Shown: positions 1 to 11,807 of the stretch, in pieces
Layout of the letters: each line of letters starts with the position of its first letter
Numbering within the stretch: position 1 is the first letter of the stretch
NCBI RefSeq assembly: GCF_018446385.1
Contig: NC_055996.1
Coordinates: 129,752,532-129,816,531, forward strand
DNA: 64,000 nt
Source of the DNA: Zingiber officinale
Lineage: Eukaryota > Streptophyta > Magnoliopsida > Zingiberales > Zingiberaceae
Reading direction: 5' to 3'
Made by a program: the position numbers and the translations under genes
The notes under the pieces: generated by a model
Databases searched by the model: none
Told to the model about the DNA's origin: nothing
Seen by the model: the letters and a program-made list of their open reading frames with translations, nothing else

Positions 1-345
1 CGGTCTGGGAAGTGTCTGATCGGTCTGTGGACCGATCAGCCTATGGGTGGATCGGTCCACAGACCGATCCCCCCTAGTGCTTTGAGTCCCAGCGCATCCC
101 AGCGCTTCTTTCTGATCGGTCTGTAGACCGATCAGATAACCCACAGAATGCTTCTGTGTGGTTACTGATCGGTCTGTGTACTGATCGGTCCACAGACCGA
201 TCAGATAACCCACAGAAACTTTCTGTGTGGTTCCTGATCGGTCACGAAACCGATCAGGTGACTCATATATCACTGGATCGGTCTGCCGACCGATCCAGAT
301 AACCAGAGTATCACTGGATCGGTCAACAGACCGATCCAATGTCCT
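1..345. repeat. cluster of near-perfect 22-bp palindromes, GATCGGTC-N4-6-GACCGATC
   Basis: About eight copies of a self-complementary motif of the form TGATCGGTCTGTGGACCGATCA lie 20 to 60 bp apart, alternating with CTGTGTGGTT-like spacers. The same cluster recurs in the right LTR (about 10170-10557), and a diverged set lies inside E1 at 3535-3815. Short palindromes in LTRs are, from memory, a reported Sirevirus trait. Their role is not shown by the sequence. Confidence 0.85.
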
Positions 346-394
346 TAGGTTAGTTTTAGAGCCTCACATCCCTAAACCCTAACGGCTTCCTGGT

Positions 395-775
395 CCAGAG
401 AACGAGCTACCAAGCCCTCTCTGACCTAGTCCGGAGAACGAGCTGCCGAGCCCTCTCCGACTTTGTCCGGTTCAGAGAACGAGCTACCGAGCCCTCTCTG
501 ACCTAGTCCGGAGAACGAGCTGCCGAGACCTCTCCGACTTCGTCCGGTCCAGAGAACGAGCTACCGATCCCTCTCTGACTTAGTCCGGAGAACGAGATAC
601 CGAGCCCTCTCCGACTTCGTCCGGTCCAGAGAACGAGCTACCAAGCCCTTTCTGACCTAGTCCGGAGAACGAGCTACCGAGCCCTCTCCGACTTCTTCCG
701 GTCCAGAGAACGAGCTACCGAGCCCTCTCTGACCTAGTCCAGAGAACGAACTACCGAGCCCTCTCCGACTTCGCG
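395..775. repeat. tandem repeat of about 78 bp (two alternating 38-40 bp units) in the E1 LTR
   Basis: Units built on GAGAACGAGCTACCGAGCCC and a close variant alternate, separated by CTCTGACCTAGTCCG or CTCCGACTTCGTCCG. About four and a half pairs are visible. The partner array in the other LTR lies at about 20845-21195. It is part of LTR noncoding DNA. Confidence 0.85.
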
Positions 776-914
776 TGCCAAGTATCCGTACTTGGACTTT
801 TCCTTTCCACATGATCAACCTTGATCATTAATCAGTCTGAGTTTAATTAATATCTGATACAAACTTAAATCAGTGTCAACATCAAAACAATAGCCAGGTC
901 AGACTGTATCAACA

Positions 915-1170
915 ATCTCCCCCTTTTTGTTGTTTGACAACACGATTTAAGTTTAGATCAGAAATGTTCATATTTCCATATTTCCCTAATTTTAGGGGAA
1001 TCAAGATCCTCCCCCTAAGACAGATACAACATCATGTAAGGATAGGGGAATCAAGGTCCTCCCCCTAAAGCCAAACTTTCATTTATCTCTAAACTTAGTT
1101 ATTCTCTCCCCCTTTGTCAAACACCGAAAAGGTACGAATTAGGTAAGAAAACGTTAAAGGACTCCCCCTC
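915..1170 (-). other. E1 polypurine tract array beside the 3' LTR
   Basis: On the plus strand CTCCCCCT-type blocks occur near 918, 1009, 1059, 1106 and 1162, that is five AGGGGGAG-type tracts on the element's sense strand. The one touching the LTR is the expected plus-strand primer. Repeated tracts are a known Sirevirus trait. The rest of 1170-1400 is noncoding element DNA with nothing further recognised. Confidence 0.7.
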
Positions 1171-1401
1171 AACCCATACTGTCTTTTTCTTAATTCACCT
1201 AGAGTACCCTCGAAGTGTATTATAAGACAGGGATAAAGAGATAAGAGACATACAAGACATGACATATGAACAGCATATTAAAAACTAATAAGAGGTGAAA
1301 CATAAAGAAAGACAAGAAAATGAACAGCATAAATAGATGAAAGCAGCAAGTATCCAGGTCTGACATAAAAATCCAACAAACAACATCCAAAACATAGGTA
1401 A

Positions 1402-3295
1402 TCAGAATGACAGCATAGAACAATGTGTATCAATCAGCCTCCTCATCCTGAGGAGCATCAGCATCATCAACGGGAGGAGTGGGTCCTTGAGGTGGCATGC
1501 CGCCGCTCGAGGATGGATAGCCCGGGAAATCCTACGGAGGTGGGTATCTGGCCATCCATCCCATAATCGCCTGATGTGTCGCCAACTGCTGACTGCGTAA
1601 ATCATCGAGCGCTGGTCAATCCAGACGCGCAGCCCGTGAAGCTCAGCAACCAGCAGCTCATCGTGCCGATCAAAGCGACTCTCCAGCTCGGTGATCTGCC
1701 AGCGCAGATCAGGATCTAGGGGTGTCAAAAATGAACCCGACCCGACGACCCAACCCGAGTCGACCCGAAAAAAATCGGGTTCGGGTTGGGCATTTTCGGG
1801 TTCGGGTCGGGTTCGGGTTGGAGGGTTGGAGAGTAAATGAGTCTCGGGTTGGGTCGGGTTGGGTTCGGGTTGACCCGGGTTGACTTAAATATACCATTTT
1901 ATGGGTTTTTTTGGGGTTAAATCAAATTTTATTTTAAAAATTTAGATGTTTTTATTTATATTAATATCATGTTTGTATGATAATGATGGAATATTGAGAT
2001 AAAAGTGAAGAATTATAGGGAAAATAGCCCAAAAAAGTCGTTTTGAATCGAATTTTCGGGTTATATGGGTCGGGTTCGGGTTAATCGGGTTGGTCGGGTT
2101 CGGGTTCGGGTTGAGGTGTTTTGGGTTGAACTCGGGTTCGGGTCGGGTTCGGGTTGGGTTAAAAAAAAAAAAAAAAAAACTAAACCCACCCAACCCGACC
2201 CGACCCACCCGAATTGACACCCCTATCAGGATCGGCCTCTCCATCGTCAGCAGCAGGAGGAGCAGCAACAGGAGCAGCTGCAACCTATCGTGGAGGTCCC
2301 CGTGGTAACTCACCTAGAGCTCTCCCATCCTTCCACCAAACATCCCCATTTTGTCCTATGATTCCAGACTTGGAAAATGCCCTCTTCCCAAGTCTGCAAT
2401 CCTGTCTGACCATCTTGACTATTCTACCCTTAGAGACATCAATCTGAAGGGTCTCGAGCCAATCTATAATTATATGCTCATAAGGCATATAAACAGTGTA
2501 GCCGCTCGGCTCACTATAGGAGATGATCGAAGAGTAGATGCTAGATATGATGTCAAAGTCGAGACGCCGACGCAATCCATAAAGCATCAGGCAATGATAT
2601 GGTTGGATCTCAGACAATGGTTTAGATGTGATAGGCAGAAGGCAGTTTGTGACAATTTTAAAAAGAATGTAGTCTTGAGGAGATAATCTCAAGGCTGCAA
2701 AAGTAGGAAAGTCAACATCTAGCTCATCAAGGCCACCCGGTCTAGGATGTCTGAAGAAATACTCATAAATATAATCAGATGAGATATCAAAGGGTGGAGG
2801 TAAAGGATCTGGTAAATCAGGAAATATCGAAAAGACATTACCGGAACACCTCCAACAATCGAGGTAGCTAAAGAAGGATGAGAAACTGAAATCAAGAGTC
2901 CGCTTAGCAACTCTTGTTTTATAACCTACATCATTAGTCTGATGAAAGTTGTTATAAAACTCAGAGACCAAGTCATAGTTGATATCCCGTTCTAAGTAGA
3001 CAAATGAGTCAAGTTTGTAGTAGGCAATGATTTTAGACACAGTTGGACAAAATTCGTCCATGAATCTACGATCTACAGACCTACAAGGGAGTAATTTAAA
3101 GGTTCTTTGTCTAAAGGCTTCCTCAAAATTGTGGTTCGGGAATCTCCCGGAAACAGATGGTTGAGGTCGGGAAGGAGCCTTAGACTTCGACTTCTCAGGT
3201 GACTTAGAGGTCCCCTCACCCACTGGTTTATTTCTAAGAGTTAACAAAGTGATATAATGGGGCAAGTAAGTGAGCACCGGAGCCACCCGAAACAA
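1402..3295 (-). mobile_element. E1 env-position ORF (putative plant transposon protein type), fossil, split by a hAT MITE
   Basis: The minus strand here encodes a protein region downstream of RNase H, where Sireviruses carry an env-like ORF. Visible features are a basic, Ser/Pro/Lys-rich start, then a folded-looking part with motifs such as FVYLERDINYDLVSEFYNN and DIIWL-like strings. A second part beyond the MITE has a coiled-coil look (ELESRFDRHDELLVAEL). I relate it to the 'putative plant transposon protein' domain often found in retroelements. I see no convincing signal peptide or fusion-peptide pattern, so envelope function is not supported. The part is broken. Confidence 0.6.
1717..2225. 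mobile_element. hAT-type MITE, 509 bp, with TCAGGATC target duplication
   Basis: The ends are perfect 12-bp inverted repeats, TAGGGGTGTCAA at 1717 and TTGACACCCCTA at 2225. They are flanked by an exact 8-bp duplication TCAGGATC (1709-1716 and 2226-2233), the hAT signature. Both subterminal regions are packed with CGGGTT/GGGTCGGGTTC repeats in opposite orientations, so the element folds back on itself. A poly-A run at 2161-2179 is internal. It encodes no credible transposase, so it depends on an autonomous hAT elsewhere. It is inserted inside E1's env-position ORF and is therefore younger than E1. Confidence 0.92.
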
Positions 3296-3534
3296 AAACC
3301 ACAGATATGGTTAGAAATGAGACCGAAATGCCAAGTTCTAGAGAAGTAAGGAGTTACCTTGGTGCCATTGAAGTTTTGGCTAGAGCTTTGGCTAGGGTTC
3401 CGGCGTGCAAAGAGAAGAGAGGAGGTGAGGTGTAGGGAAGAGGCGGCTAGGGCTTCCGCGTGAAGAGGGAAAAGAAAGGATCAGGAAGTTTTAAGGGTTT
3501 TCTGATGGGTGTACAGTTGATGAAATGATCAGAC

Positions 3535-3815
3535 GGCTGCCCGATCAGGAGGTATCAGGAGCCTCCTAATCGGTCTGTAGATCGATCAGGAGACGATCAG
3601 TACTCGCTGATCGGTCCCTGGACCGATCAGGGAACTTCCTGATCGGTCGGTAGACCGATCAGAGAATGATCAGTGGTCGCGTATCGGATTGATTTGATCG
3701 GTCTCCGGACCGATCAAGGAACTCCCTGATCGGTCTGTAGACCGATAAGAAAGTGATCAGTAGCGGGCTCTGCGTGCCAGGCTGACCTGATCGGTCCGTA
3801 GACCGATCAGTGTCT
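3535..3815. repeat. internal cluster of GATCGGTC...GACCGATC palindromes in E1
   Basis: About six palindromes of the LTR type lie in the spacer between the RT/RNase H end and the env-position ORF. They are more diverged than the LTR copies. The spacer from 3296 to about 4530 is otherwise noncoding, and the part after 3815 shows no repeat or ORF that I recognise. Confidence 0.8.
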
Positions 3816-4529
3816 GATACTTAGATCTCTCCAGTAGTTTCAGTAACTGAAATTAGATAGAGATGTTCGATAGTTCGTGGAAGTTTCTCTAGGAAAACTT
3901 CCAAGTTCAGAACCTAGAACTTGGAGGATCTACAAGCATAACGATTACCTAAAAATTATGGTCTGAACTTGTTTATAGCCCTAAAGTTACAGACATTTAG
4001 AAAACAAACAACTTAAGGCCTGAAAGCTGAAATTTTTGACCTTAGTTATGTTCAGTTTCAAGTTTGTCAAAATATAACCAACTTGCTATCATTCTTTCAA
4101 GGACTTGTCCTAGTATTAATCAAAATCATGTAAAGCATCGTTTAAGTGTATCAAACAGTCCATCAACTAAAGTTTCATAATTTCTAGGTAAAGGTCCAAC
4201 CAAATTTCCTTGGTTGGAATATATAAGTAAGATCTAGGAACCAAATACACATGAATTATGTAATGGTCTTCCCCATACTCAATTTATGTCTCTTCAACCT
4301 AATTATTCAAGGGATGCATGATACATTTTGAATAATTCGGCTGATCCTAGCATCTCACCCCATTTCTAGCAAACAAAAATCATTTGTTAAACCTTATAGT
4401 TTGTGTGAGATGTTCCCAAGTTGCCCAAATTAATTTCCCTATTTCTCTTGTTGTTTTAATTGTCCTTATTGATCATGATGAAGTCCTAATGGCCTATTGA
4501 GCCAAACACATTCTCAATTCTCTCCTCAA

Positions 4530-6034
4530 ATGACTAAATTCATTTTTCGGAAGAGGTTTGGTGAAAATATCGGCTAGGTTTGACTTTGACTCAACATAGG
4601 TGAGTGCAATGTCTCCCCTAGCTACGTGATCTCTAATGAAGTGGTGACGCACTTCAATATGTTTGGTCCTTGAATGATGGACTGGGTTTTTTTTAGGTTT
4701 ATTGTGCTGATGTTGTCACACAGCACTTGCATTCCCTTATATGAAAGTCCATAATCTTCTAGAGTATGGATCATCCACAACAATTGTGATACACTCTCTC
4801 CCATGGTAATGTATTCAGCCTCGGTCGTGGAGAGAGCAACACAATGTTGCTTCCGACTTGACCAACTAACTAATGATAAACCTAAAAATTGGCAACCCCC
4901 ACTAGTGCTTTTCCGATCTAATTTGCACCCAGCGTAATCGGAGTCGGTATAACCTATCAAGTCAAAAGACTCCGTGCGAGGGTACCATAGACCTACTCGA
5001 ATTGTGCCCTTAAGGTATCTCAGAATTCTCTTAACTGGAATTAAATGAGATTCCTTGGCACAGACTTGATATCTAGCGCACATGCCCACAGCAAAAAGTA
5101 TGTCCGGCCTACTAGCTGTGAGATATAGAAGACTACCGATCATGCTTCTATATTGCGTTAGATCAACTGGTTTTCCATTCTCATCATTGTCAAGGCGAGT
5201 GTTTGTCGCCATTGGAGTGGATACTTCCTTAGAGTCACTCATTTTGAATTTCTTGAGCATCTCTTGAGTGTATTTTGTTTGATGGACATAAATGCTATCT
5301 CGAGTTTGTTTGATTTCAAGTCCAAGGAAGAATGTCAATTCTCCCACCAGACTCATCTCAAACTCACTTTCCATGTGAGTGATAAATTCATTCAAATAGC
5401 CCTTGTTGTTTGAGCCACAAATTATGTCATCGACATACACCTGGGCTACAAATATGCTTTCATCATCTCTACGTAGAAATAGTGTTGGGTCTATTTGACC
5501 TCTCACAAAACCCTTTTCTAATAAATAAGTTGACAACCTTTCGTACCATGCTCGAGGTGCTTGTTTAAGCCCATAAAGAGCTTTCTTGAGCTTGTACACG
5601 TAGTTTGGAGCTTCGGTATTCACAAACCCCGGTAGTTGTTCAACATAGACCTTTTCTTTAATGAAACCATTTAAGAAGGCCGATTTAACGTCCATTTGAT
5701 AGAGCTTGAAACCTCTATGTGCAGCAAAAGCTAGCATTAAACGAATGGACTCTAATCGAGCCACGGGAGCATAAGTCTCATCATAATCGAGGCCTTCGAC
5801 TTGACTATAGCCCTTGGCTACAAGTCTTGCCTTGTTTCTCACTACTTCTCCCTTTTGGTTTAACTTATTTTTGAAGACCCATTTGGTTCCAATAATGGTG
5901 GTCTTCTTAGGTCTAGGAACTAAGTCCCACACTTGGCTCCTTTCAAATTGACCTAACTCATCTTGCATAGCTATGATCCAATCAGGATCGTGCAATGCCT
6001 CATCAACTAATTTTGGTTCGATTTCTGAGATCAA
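4530..6034 (-). mobile_element. E1 reverse transcriptase and RNase H region (fossil)
   Basis: The minus strand encodes a Copia-type RT with GTKWVFKNKL near the start, [25 protein letters not shown], the catalytic YVDDI motif, and the [13 protein letters not shown] block. RNase H follows with GYTDSDYAGC and LSTTEAEYI. The order and spacing match Ty1/Copia RT-RNase H. It lies directly downstream of the integrase region and upstream of the palindrome-rich spacer. It is part of E1 and does not look functional as a whole. Confidence 0.9.
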
Positions 6035-6040
6035 GGCGAC

Positions 6041-7600
6041 CTAATTAGACTCATTTCTAAAGAATGACCTAGTCCTAACCCCTTGTTGAATGTCTCCCAC
6101 AAGCTGGTCTTGGGGATGACTAGAGGCTATCCTAGATTGCCTTGGTGTTGACGGTGCCTCATGAGTGATTTCACTAGACACATGCAAGGGCTCAGTATCA
6201 GGTAAAGGATCAGACTGAGCTCTCTCTTGCCTTTGCTCATCGTCATCGGAGTCAACTTCGACTCTCTCTATGTTTTGATCATTTAAACTTAGTTTTCTAA
6301 GTTCAAATTGAATTTCTCCTACATCCCTTGATTGATCATTTGATTTAGGGATTTCTTCAAATGCTACATCCGAGGACTTTTCAATCAATTTAGTCCTATT
6401 GTTGTAGACTCGATAGGCTTTACTGGTGAGAGAGTACCCGACTAGTACCCCTTCGTCAGCCTTAGCCGTGAACTTTCCAAGATGATCCTTGGTGTTCAAG
6501 ATAAACACCTTACAACCAAACACCCTAAGATGTTTAATTGTAGGGGGTTTCCCAAACCAAAGTTCATGGGGAGTCTTTCCTAAAAACCTATGTATCAAGA
6601 CTCGGTTTTGCACATAGCAAGCGGTATTTACCGCTTCAGCCCATAAGTAGCTCGGTAATGAGTACTCATTGAGCATGCTTCGTGCAGCCTCTTGCAAGAC
6701 TCGGTTCTTTCTCTCCACAACCCCATTTTTTTGTGGGGTCCTTGGAGTAGAGAACTCATGCCTATATCCTTTTTCTTGACAAAATTCTAAAAATCTATGG
6801 TTTTGAAATTCTCCACCATGATCACTTCTAATTGTTTTAATTGCTGTTGATTTTTCATTTTCGGTTCTTCTACAAAAAGAAACAAAAACATCTATGGTTT
6901 GTTCCTTATTTTTTAAAAAGAAGGTTCATGTATATCTAGTAAAATCATCAATGATCACTAAACAGTATCTACTCCCATTCAATGAAATAACATTACTGCA
7001 ATCAAACAAATCCATATGCAATAAATCTAAAGCAGTAGATGTACTTACAGCGCTTTTAACTTTATGAGCTGCTTTTATTTGCTTACCCTTTTGACATGCA
7101 TCACATAGTTTTGTCTTTTGATACTTGATGCTTGGTAAGTTTCGCACTAATCCTTTGTTGGCCAGCTTTCGAATGTTCTTCATGTTTACATGGGCCAATC
7201 TTCTATGCCACAATCATGATTCTTCTTCTTTTGACATGAAACACTTAGCAGAGGCATTAGTAGCACTTTTAAAGGATACTTGGTAAATGTTATCTACCCT
7301 TGTGCCTACTAGTACCGTGTCAAGTGTGTCAATGTGTTTGACCAGACATTGACTTGAATGAAACTCAATTGTGTAACCCGTATCACACAATTGGCTGACA
7401 CTTAGGAGATTAAAAGTCATCCCCTTGACTAGAAGGACATTTTTGATTTGAAGACATTCGGATATTTGAATATCTCCAACTCCTATAACCTTAAGACTAC
7501 CATTATTACCAAAGGACACATTACCTCTATTTTTGTTTTGAAGGGTGGTAAAGAGTGACTTGTCCCCGGTCATGTGCTTGGAGCATCCACTATCAACAAA
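6041..7600 (-). mobile_element. E1 protease end and integrase region (fossil)
   Basis: The minus strand shows the pre-integrase zinc-binding pattern (WHRRLAHVN...CDACQKGK), the integrase core with LDLLHMDLFDC and [11 protein letters not shown], and the C-terminal GKTPHELWFGKPP and HLRVFGCKV blocks usual in Copia integrases. The segment before the zinc motif resembles the protease-to-integrase linker (FNLLSVSQLCD). It is broken in more than one place. It sits between the gag spacer and RT in the normal Copia order. Confidence 0.85.
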
Positions 7601-7711
7601 CCAAGTTGATAGATGCTCCCCCTTGACAGATGCCTACAAGACACGAAAGATAGATGTTTTAGGTACCCAAATCTTGGGACCTAATGCATCTACAATGAAA
7701 GACCTAGGAAC

Positions 7712-9145
7712 TCATGCCTTGGTCACACTCTTCCTAGTCTCATGAACCATAGAAGCATGTGATCTATGAAATTGGGTTCTATACACTAAGGAAATGAAAC
7801 TAGACTCCTTAGGTTGGTATCCTAATCCAGCCTTGTTGTAGACCGCCCTTTGGGCATTTAGAATCATATCTAAGGTCTTAGAGCTAGTTGAGAATTTCTC
7901 AAACATTTTCTTGAGTTTCTCAACTTCACTCTTTAGGGCATTATTTTCATCCTCAAGAAGCTCTTGATGAAGGTCATCAACCTCATCTTCCCTAAGAGTC
8001 TTCAAGTGTTCTACTTCTTCTTTTAATAATTTGATTTCAGTTTTTTATTTCTTAAGCAGTGTAGATAAATGAGCAATAGTCTTATAGCATTTTTCTAAAT
8101 GTGGAGAGGTTACCTCTTCATCATCCGAAGATGATGAAGCCGCGGTTGATGTATCACTTTCGGAGTCCGATTCCTCCCTTGCCATGAGTGCTAATTGACG
8201 AGTGCTTTTCTCCTTCTCTTCCTCCGATGAGCTTGAGGAGGATTCATCCCAAGAAGCTTTGAGAGTTTTCTTCTTCTTGGCCCTTTCTTCCTTCTTCTTG
8301 AGTTTCGGACACTCGCTCCGATAGTGTCCTTTCTTGCTACACTCATAACAAGTAACGTTAGTCTTATCAATATTTTGATCAATAGACTTACCTTTCCCTT
8401 TGTATCTTCGGCTCCTTCTCATGATTCTTCTCACGAAGTTGGCCATCTTGCTTGATGATGATCCTCCTTCATCATCGGACTCGGAGGAGGATGAGGATGT
8501 AGGAATTTCTTTCTCCTTCTTCTTTTCTTTCTTCCTTCTTCCATCCTTGCTCTTTTCTCCTGCAACTAAAGCAATACCTTTCTCTTTTTGACTCTTGTTA
8601 GCAAGCTCATGAAGTTCCATTTCACAAAAGAATTCATCTAACTTAACAATTGAGAGGTCCTTGGAGACCTTGTAGGCATCTACCATAGATGACCACAAGG
8701 CATTCCTTGGAAAAGCTTTGAGAGCGTACCTTACGAGATCGCGATTTTCTACGCGTTCATCCACGGAATGAAGACCATTGATGATCTCCTTGAACCTTCC
8801 GTGTAGTTCACTTATCGTTTCGCTCTCCTTCATGGTGAGGTTTTGTAGTTGGTTTAGGAACAAGTCTCTCTTGGCGATCCGAGAGTCTCGAGTTCCTTCT
8901 TGGAGCTCGATGAGCTTGTTCCACAAATCCTTTGCACTAACGAATGGACCTACCTTGACAAGCTGATCTTTGGCTATTCCACATTGTAGTGTGACCACCG
9001 CCTTGGCATCGGCTTGTCCTTTGCGAGTTTGCTCGGCGGACCACCTCGACGACTCTAGTTCCTTACCTTCTTCATCCTTCGGAGGTGTGAACCCTTCCTT
9101 GACCGAGAACCACATGGAGATGTCGGTCTTGAGATAATACTCCAT
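7712..9145 (-). mobile_element. E1 gag region with coiled-coil spacer (fossil)
   Basis: The minus strand encodes a UBN2-type Copia gag with blocks such as KDLWNKLIELQEG, RDLFLNQLQNLTM and VVDAYKVSKDLS-like strings. It then has a Lys/Glu/Ser-rich stretch, one CCHC zinc knuckle (CYECSKKGHYRSEC) and a Glu-rich coiled-coil tail in the 7712-8005 segment. E2 has the same gag family at 18451-19344, so the two are related elements. The stretch 9146-9265 is the leader between gag and the primer site. Confidence 0.85.
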
Positions 9146-9265
9146 ACGACTCTTCCAATATTAAAAATCTGCTCCATCGAAGTAGGGTGGGCGATTGGTA
9201 CTAAAGCCTTCCTTCATAGCCATCTTCTTGCTCTTTAGGGTGTTAATCCGGATGAAGAGCGTCTT

Positions 9266-9279
9266 GCTCTGATACTACT
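9266..9279 (-). other. E1 primer-binding site (initiator tRNA-Met type)
   Basis: On the minus strand the sequence after the LTR end reads AGTAGTATCAGAGC, one base off the common plant Copia primer site TGGTATCAGAGC. It touches the LTR terminus at 9280 and fixes the element's orientation. Confidence 0.8.
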
Positions 9280-10557
9280 TGTTAGGACCTTCGGATGGCT
9301 AGAGAGGGGGGGGGGGGTGAATAGCCTCCTTTAAAAATCCAATCAATTTCCTCACAAGAGTTTGTTAGCACAGCGGAAATAAGTAAAATGAAAACTGATG
9401 CAAGGAAAAGAACAAACCACCACTAACAAAATGATGTACGAGGTTCGGGGATAACTTGCCCCTACTCCTCGGCATGTCCGTAAGGTGGACGATCCCTTGA
9501 TCTTTCGGTAGATCACACCCCGGACAAAATCCGACTAAGTGTTTCTCCTTCTCGGTGGAGTAACCTCTCCACAAAAGTCACAGAATTGATTTGAAAACAA
9601 AGCACAATGGCTTACAGAGTTTTGGTGGCTGAAGGAATGAACAAATGAAACTTACAGCCACGAAGTGAAAAACGCAAAGACAGAAGGAAGCTTCAGTCAA
9701 GAGCTCAACGACACAGCCTCTTGCTTGAGCGACAGAGAGTTTTTCCAGAACCTTAGCAAACCTCTCTTCTTCCTTCTTCTTATTCTGCTTTCTCACTGTC
9801 CCGAATCACTGTCACCTGTGTCGAATCACTGCAACCAACCCAGGCATCGCCAATCACTCTTCCTTCTCATCTGGTCCTCTGAACTCACACCAATACCATC
9901 CATGGTCTTCACTGGTGTCTCTGAGCTCGAACCAATGAGCAAGAGTCCAACTGATCGCGGCCAGTGAACGTTGAAGCTCGAAATGCATCACTTGCAGTGA
10001 AATACAGCATAAAGGGCGCTTGTTCTTATTCTTCTGATGGAGCTTCATTTGAAATTAACCAATGGCACGATACCTGCAACCTGGAACTTAAAAATCTCAC
10101 AGCAGATGATTTGACCAGGTGAATCAGAAGTGAATCAGAAATATCAGAGAAGCAGCAGACACAAACGACATGTTGTGGATCGGTCAACAGACCGATCCAT
10201 AGCTCTCTGGACCGATCAGGACTCATCCTGATCGGTCTAGGAAGTGTCTGATCGGTCTGTGGACCGATCAGCCTATGGGTGGATCGGTCCACAGACCGAT
10301 CCCCCCTAGCGCTTTGAGTCCCAGCGCATTCCAGCGCTTCTTTCTAATCGGTCTGTAGACCGATCAGATAACCCACAGAAACTTTCTGTGTGGTTCCTGA
10401 TCGGTCCACAGACCGATCAGATAACCCATAGAAACTTTCTATGTGGTTCCTGATCGGTCACGAGACCGATCAGGTGACTCATGTATCACTGGATCGGTCT
10501 GCCGACCGATCCAGATAACCAGAGTATCACTGGATCGGTCAACAGACCGATCCAATG
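9280..10557 (-). repeat. E1 right LTR (5' LTR), portion left of the E2 insertion
   Basis: It starts TGTTAGGACC next to the primer site and contains a run of 12 or so G at about 9307 within a CTAGAG-Gn-TGAATAG block. That block recurs at the matching place in E2's LTR and in the LTR fragment near 53120. The palindrome cluster lies at about 10170-10557. The LTR resumes at 20794. Open frames here are chance readings of repeat DNA. Confidence 0.88.
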
Positions 10558-11807
10558 TGTTGGATCGAGACGCGCTAGAGGGGGGGTGAATAGCGCTCGC
10601 GGCTATTTCGTTCGATTACCGGAATCGTAAAACGTTTGTAGAGTAATTAAAGCAGCGGAAAATGTAAATAAACACAAACACAGAGACACGGTCGTTTACT
10701 TCGTTCGGAGCCTAAGGCGACTCCTACTCGAAGGCCCGCGATCCTTGATCGCTTCCGGTGGGCAACAACTATAAGCTCGATAAACGATTACAAGTTGAAG
10801 TACAATAAACGACAGTAATTAATTATACCAACGACAAAGAAATGAAGATTCGGAGCTCCTGGTCGTCGGGCACAAGTAGCAGCACTTCGGAACGTCGTTT
10901 GGAGCAGCACGTAGCACTTGAGTCACTTGGAAGAAGATATTTGAAGCTGCTGGTCGAGACCCCTTATAAAGGGGGTTCAAGGCGCCTTACACTGTTCATC
11001 AAGGCGCCTTGAATGAGCCGAGTCACCCGCGTGGATCAGCACTGACCTGGTCGAACTCTATCTGGTTCAAGGCGCCTTCAGCCTATCCAAGGCGCCTCCA
11101 ACCTCCGGTCCAAGGCGCCTTGAACTCCATTCAAGGCGCCTCCAGTCTGCTGCGCTGGCCTTTTCCGAGGCGCCTCCAAGCTCCATGGAGGCGCCTCGGA
11201 CACTGTTCATCCGAGTTGTAACTTGCTCCTTTGTTCCTGCAAAATGTGTTAGTCCCAAACACATACCCTGCAAAACAAAGTTAGCACAGAAACATAATGA
11301 ATAAAGGATTTGACAGCATTCGAACTGTCCGGGTCTGACTTCGGGTTTCCAACCGGAAACCCTAGGTCGACCCGACGCCTACTGTTCCCTCTACGGGGAA
11401 CGCGTCCTCACCTACTCCACTCAGGAGATTTACCTGTTGCCAGTACGATCCTCCAGATCGACTGGACTTTTGCTCGGCACTCGATGCTTCCGGACTTTCT
11501 GCTGAACATCCGCTTCACCGGCCAGTCCAGACTTTCACCTGGTTCGCGACACCAGGACTTTCCACCTAGGGTTACCACCCCCTAGGACTTTTGCCTGAAG
11601 CCATCGACCTGCCAGGACTTTCCGCATAGGGTTACCACCCCCTATGACCTAGGGTTACCACCCCCTAGGTTTTTACCTTGCCTAACCGCAGTTAGGACTT
11701 TCCTGAAACACTCAGCAAAAGCTGTCAGATAACAAAGCACCTTAACTTTGAATCCTTTGCCATTATCAAAACTTAGGTTCGGTCGTCGGATGCTTCCCGC
11801 ATCAACA
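10558..11807 (-). repeat. E2 3' LTR (left copy), 1250 bp
   Basis: It starts TGTTGGATCGAG and ends ..GCATCAACA. It contains a cluster of the 10-bp palindrome AAGGCGCCTT and half-sites (about 10975-11210), and repeated CCTAGGGTTACCACCCCCTA blocks (about 11565-11670). It is about 60 bp longer than its partner at 19607-20793. Confidence 0.93.

Larger units (their letters stand above)
1..914 (-). repeat. E1 left LTR (3' LTR in element orientation), partial
   Basis: This stretch matches 10232-10557 plus 20794-21335 along its length, which shows it is the partner LTR. It ends at ..ATCAACA before a purine-rich tract (minus strand) at 915-930. It carries a cluster of short palindromes (1-345) and a tandem array (about 395-775). 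The two LTRs differ in palindrome and unit copy number, so the insertion is not very recent. Confidence 0.88.

Noticed and set aside
1-345. Regularly spaced identical palindromes resembling a CRISPR array
   Set aside because: The DNA is eukaryotic, the cluster lies inside an LTR with a partner copy at 10232-10557, and the spacers are themselves repeated.
1720-2220. CGGGTT/CCCGAACC runs as an interstitial telomere and as proline-rich ORFs
   Set aside because: Plant telomere repeat is TTTAGGG; the runs lie inside a MITE with clear ends, and frames through them are low-complexity readings on both strands.
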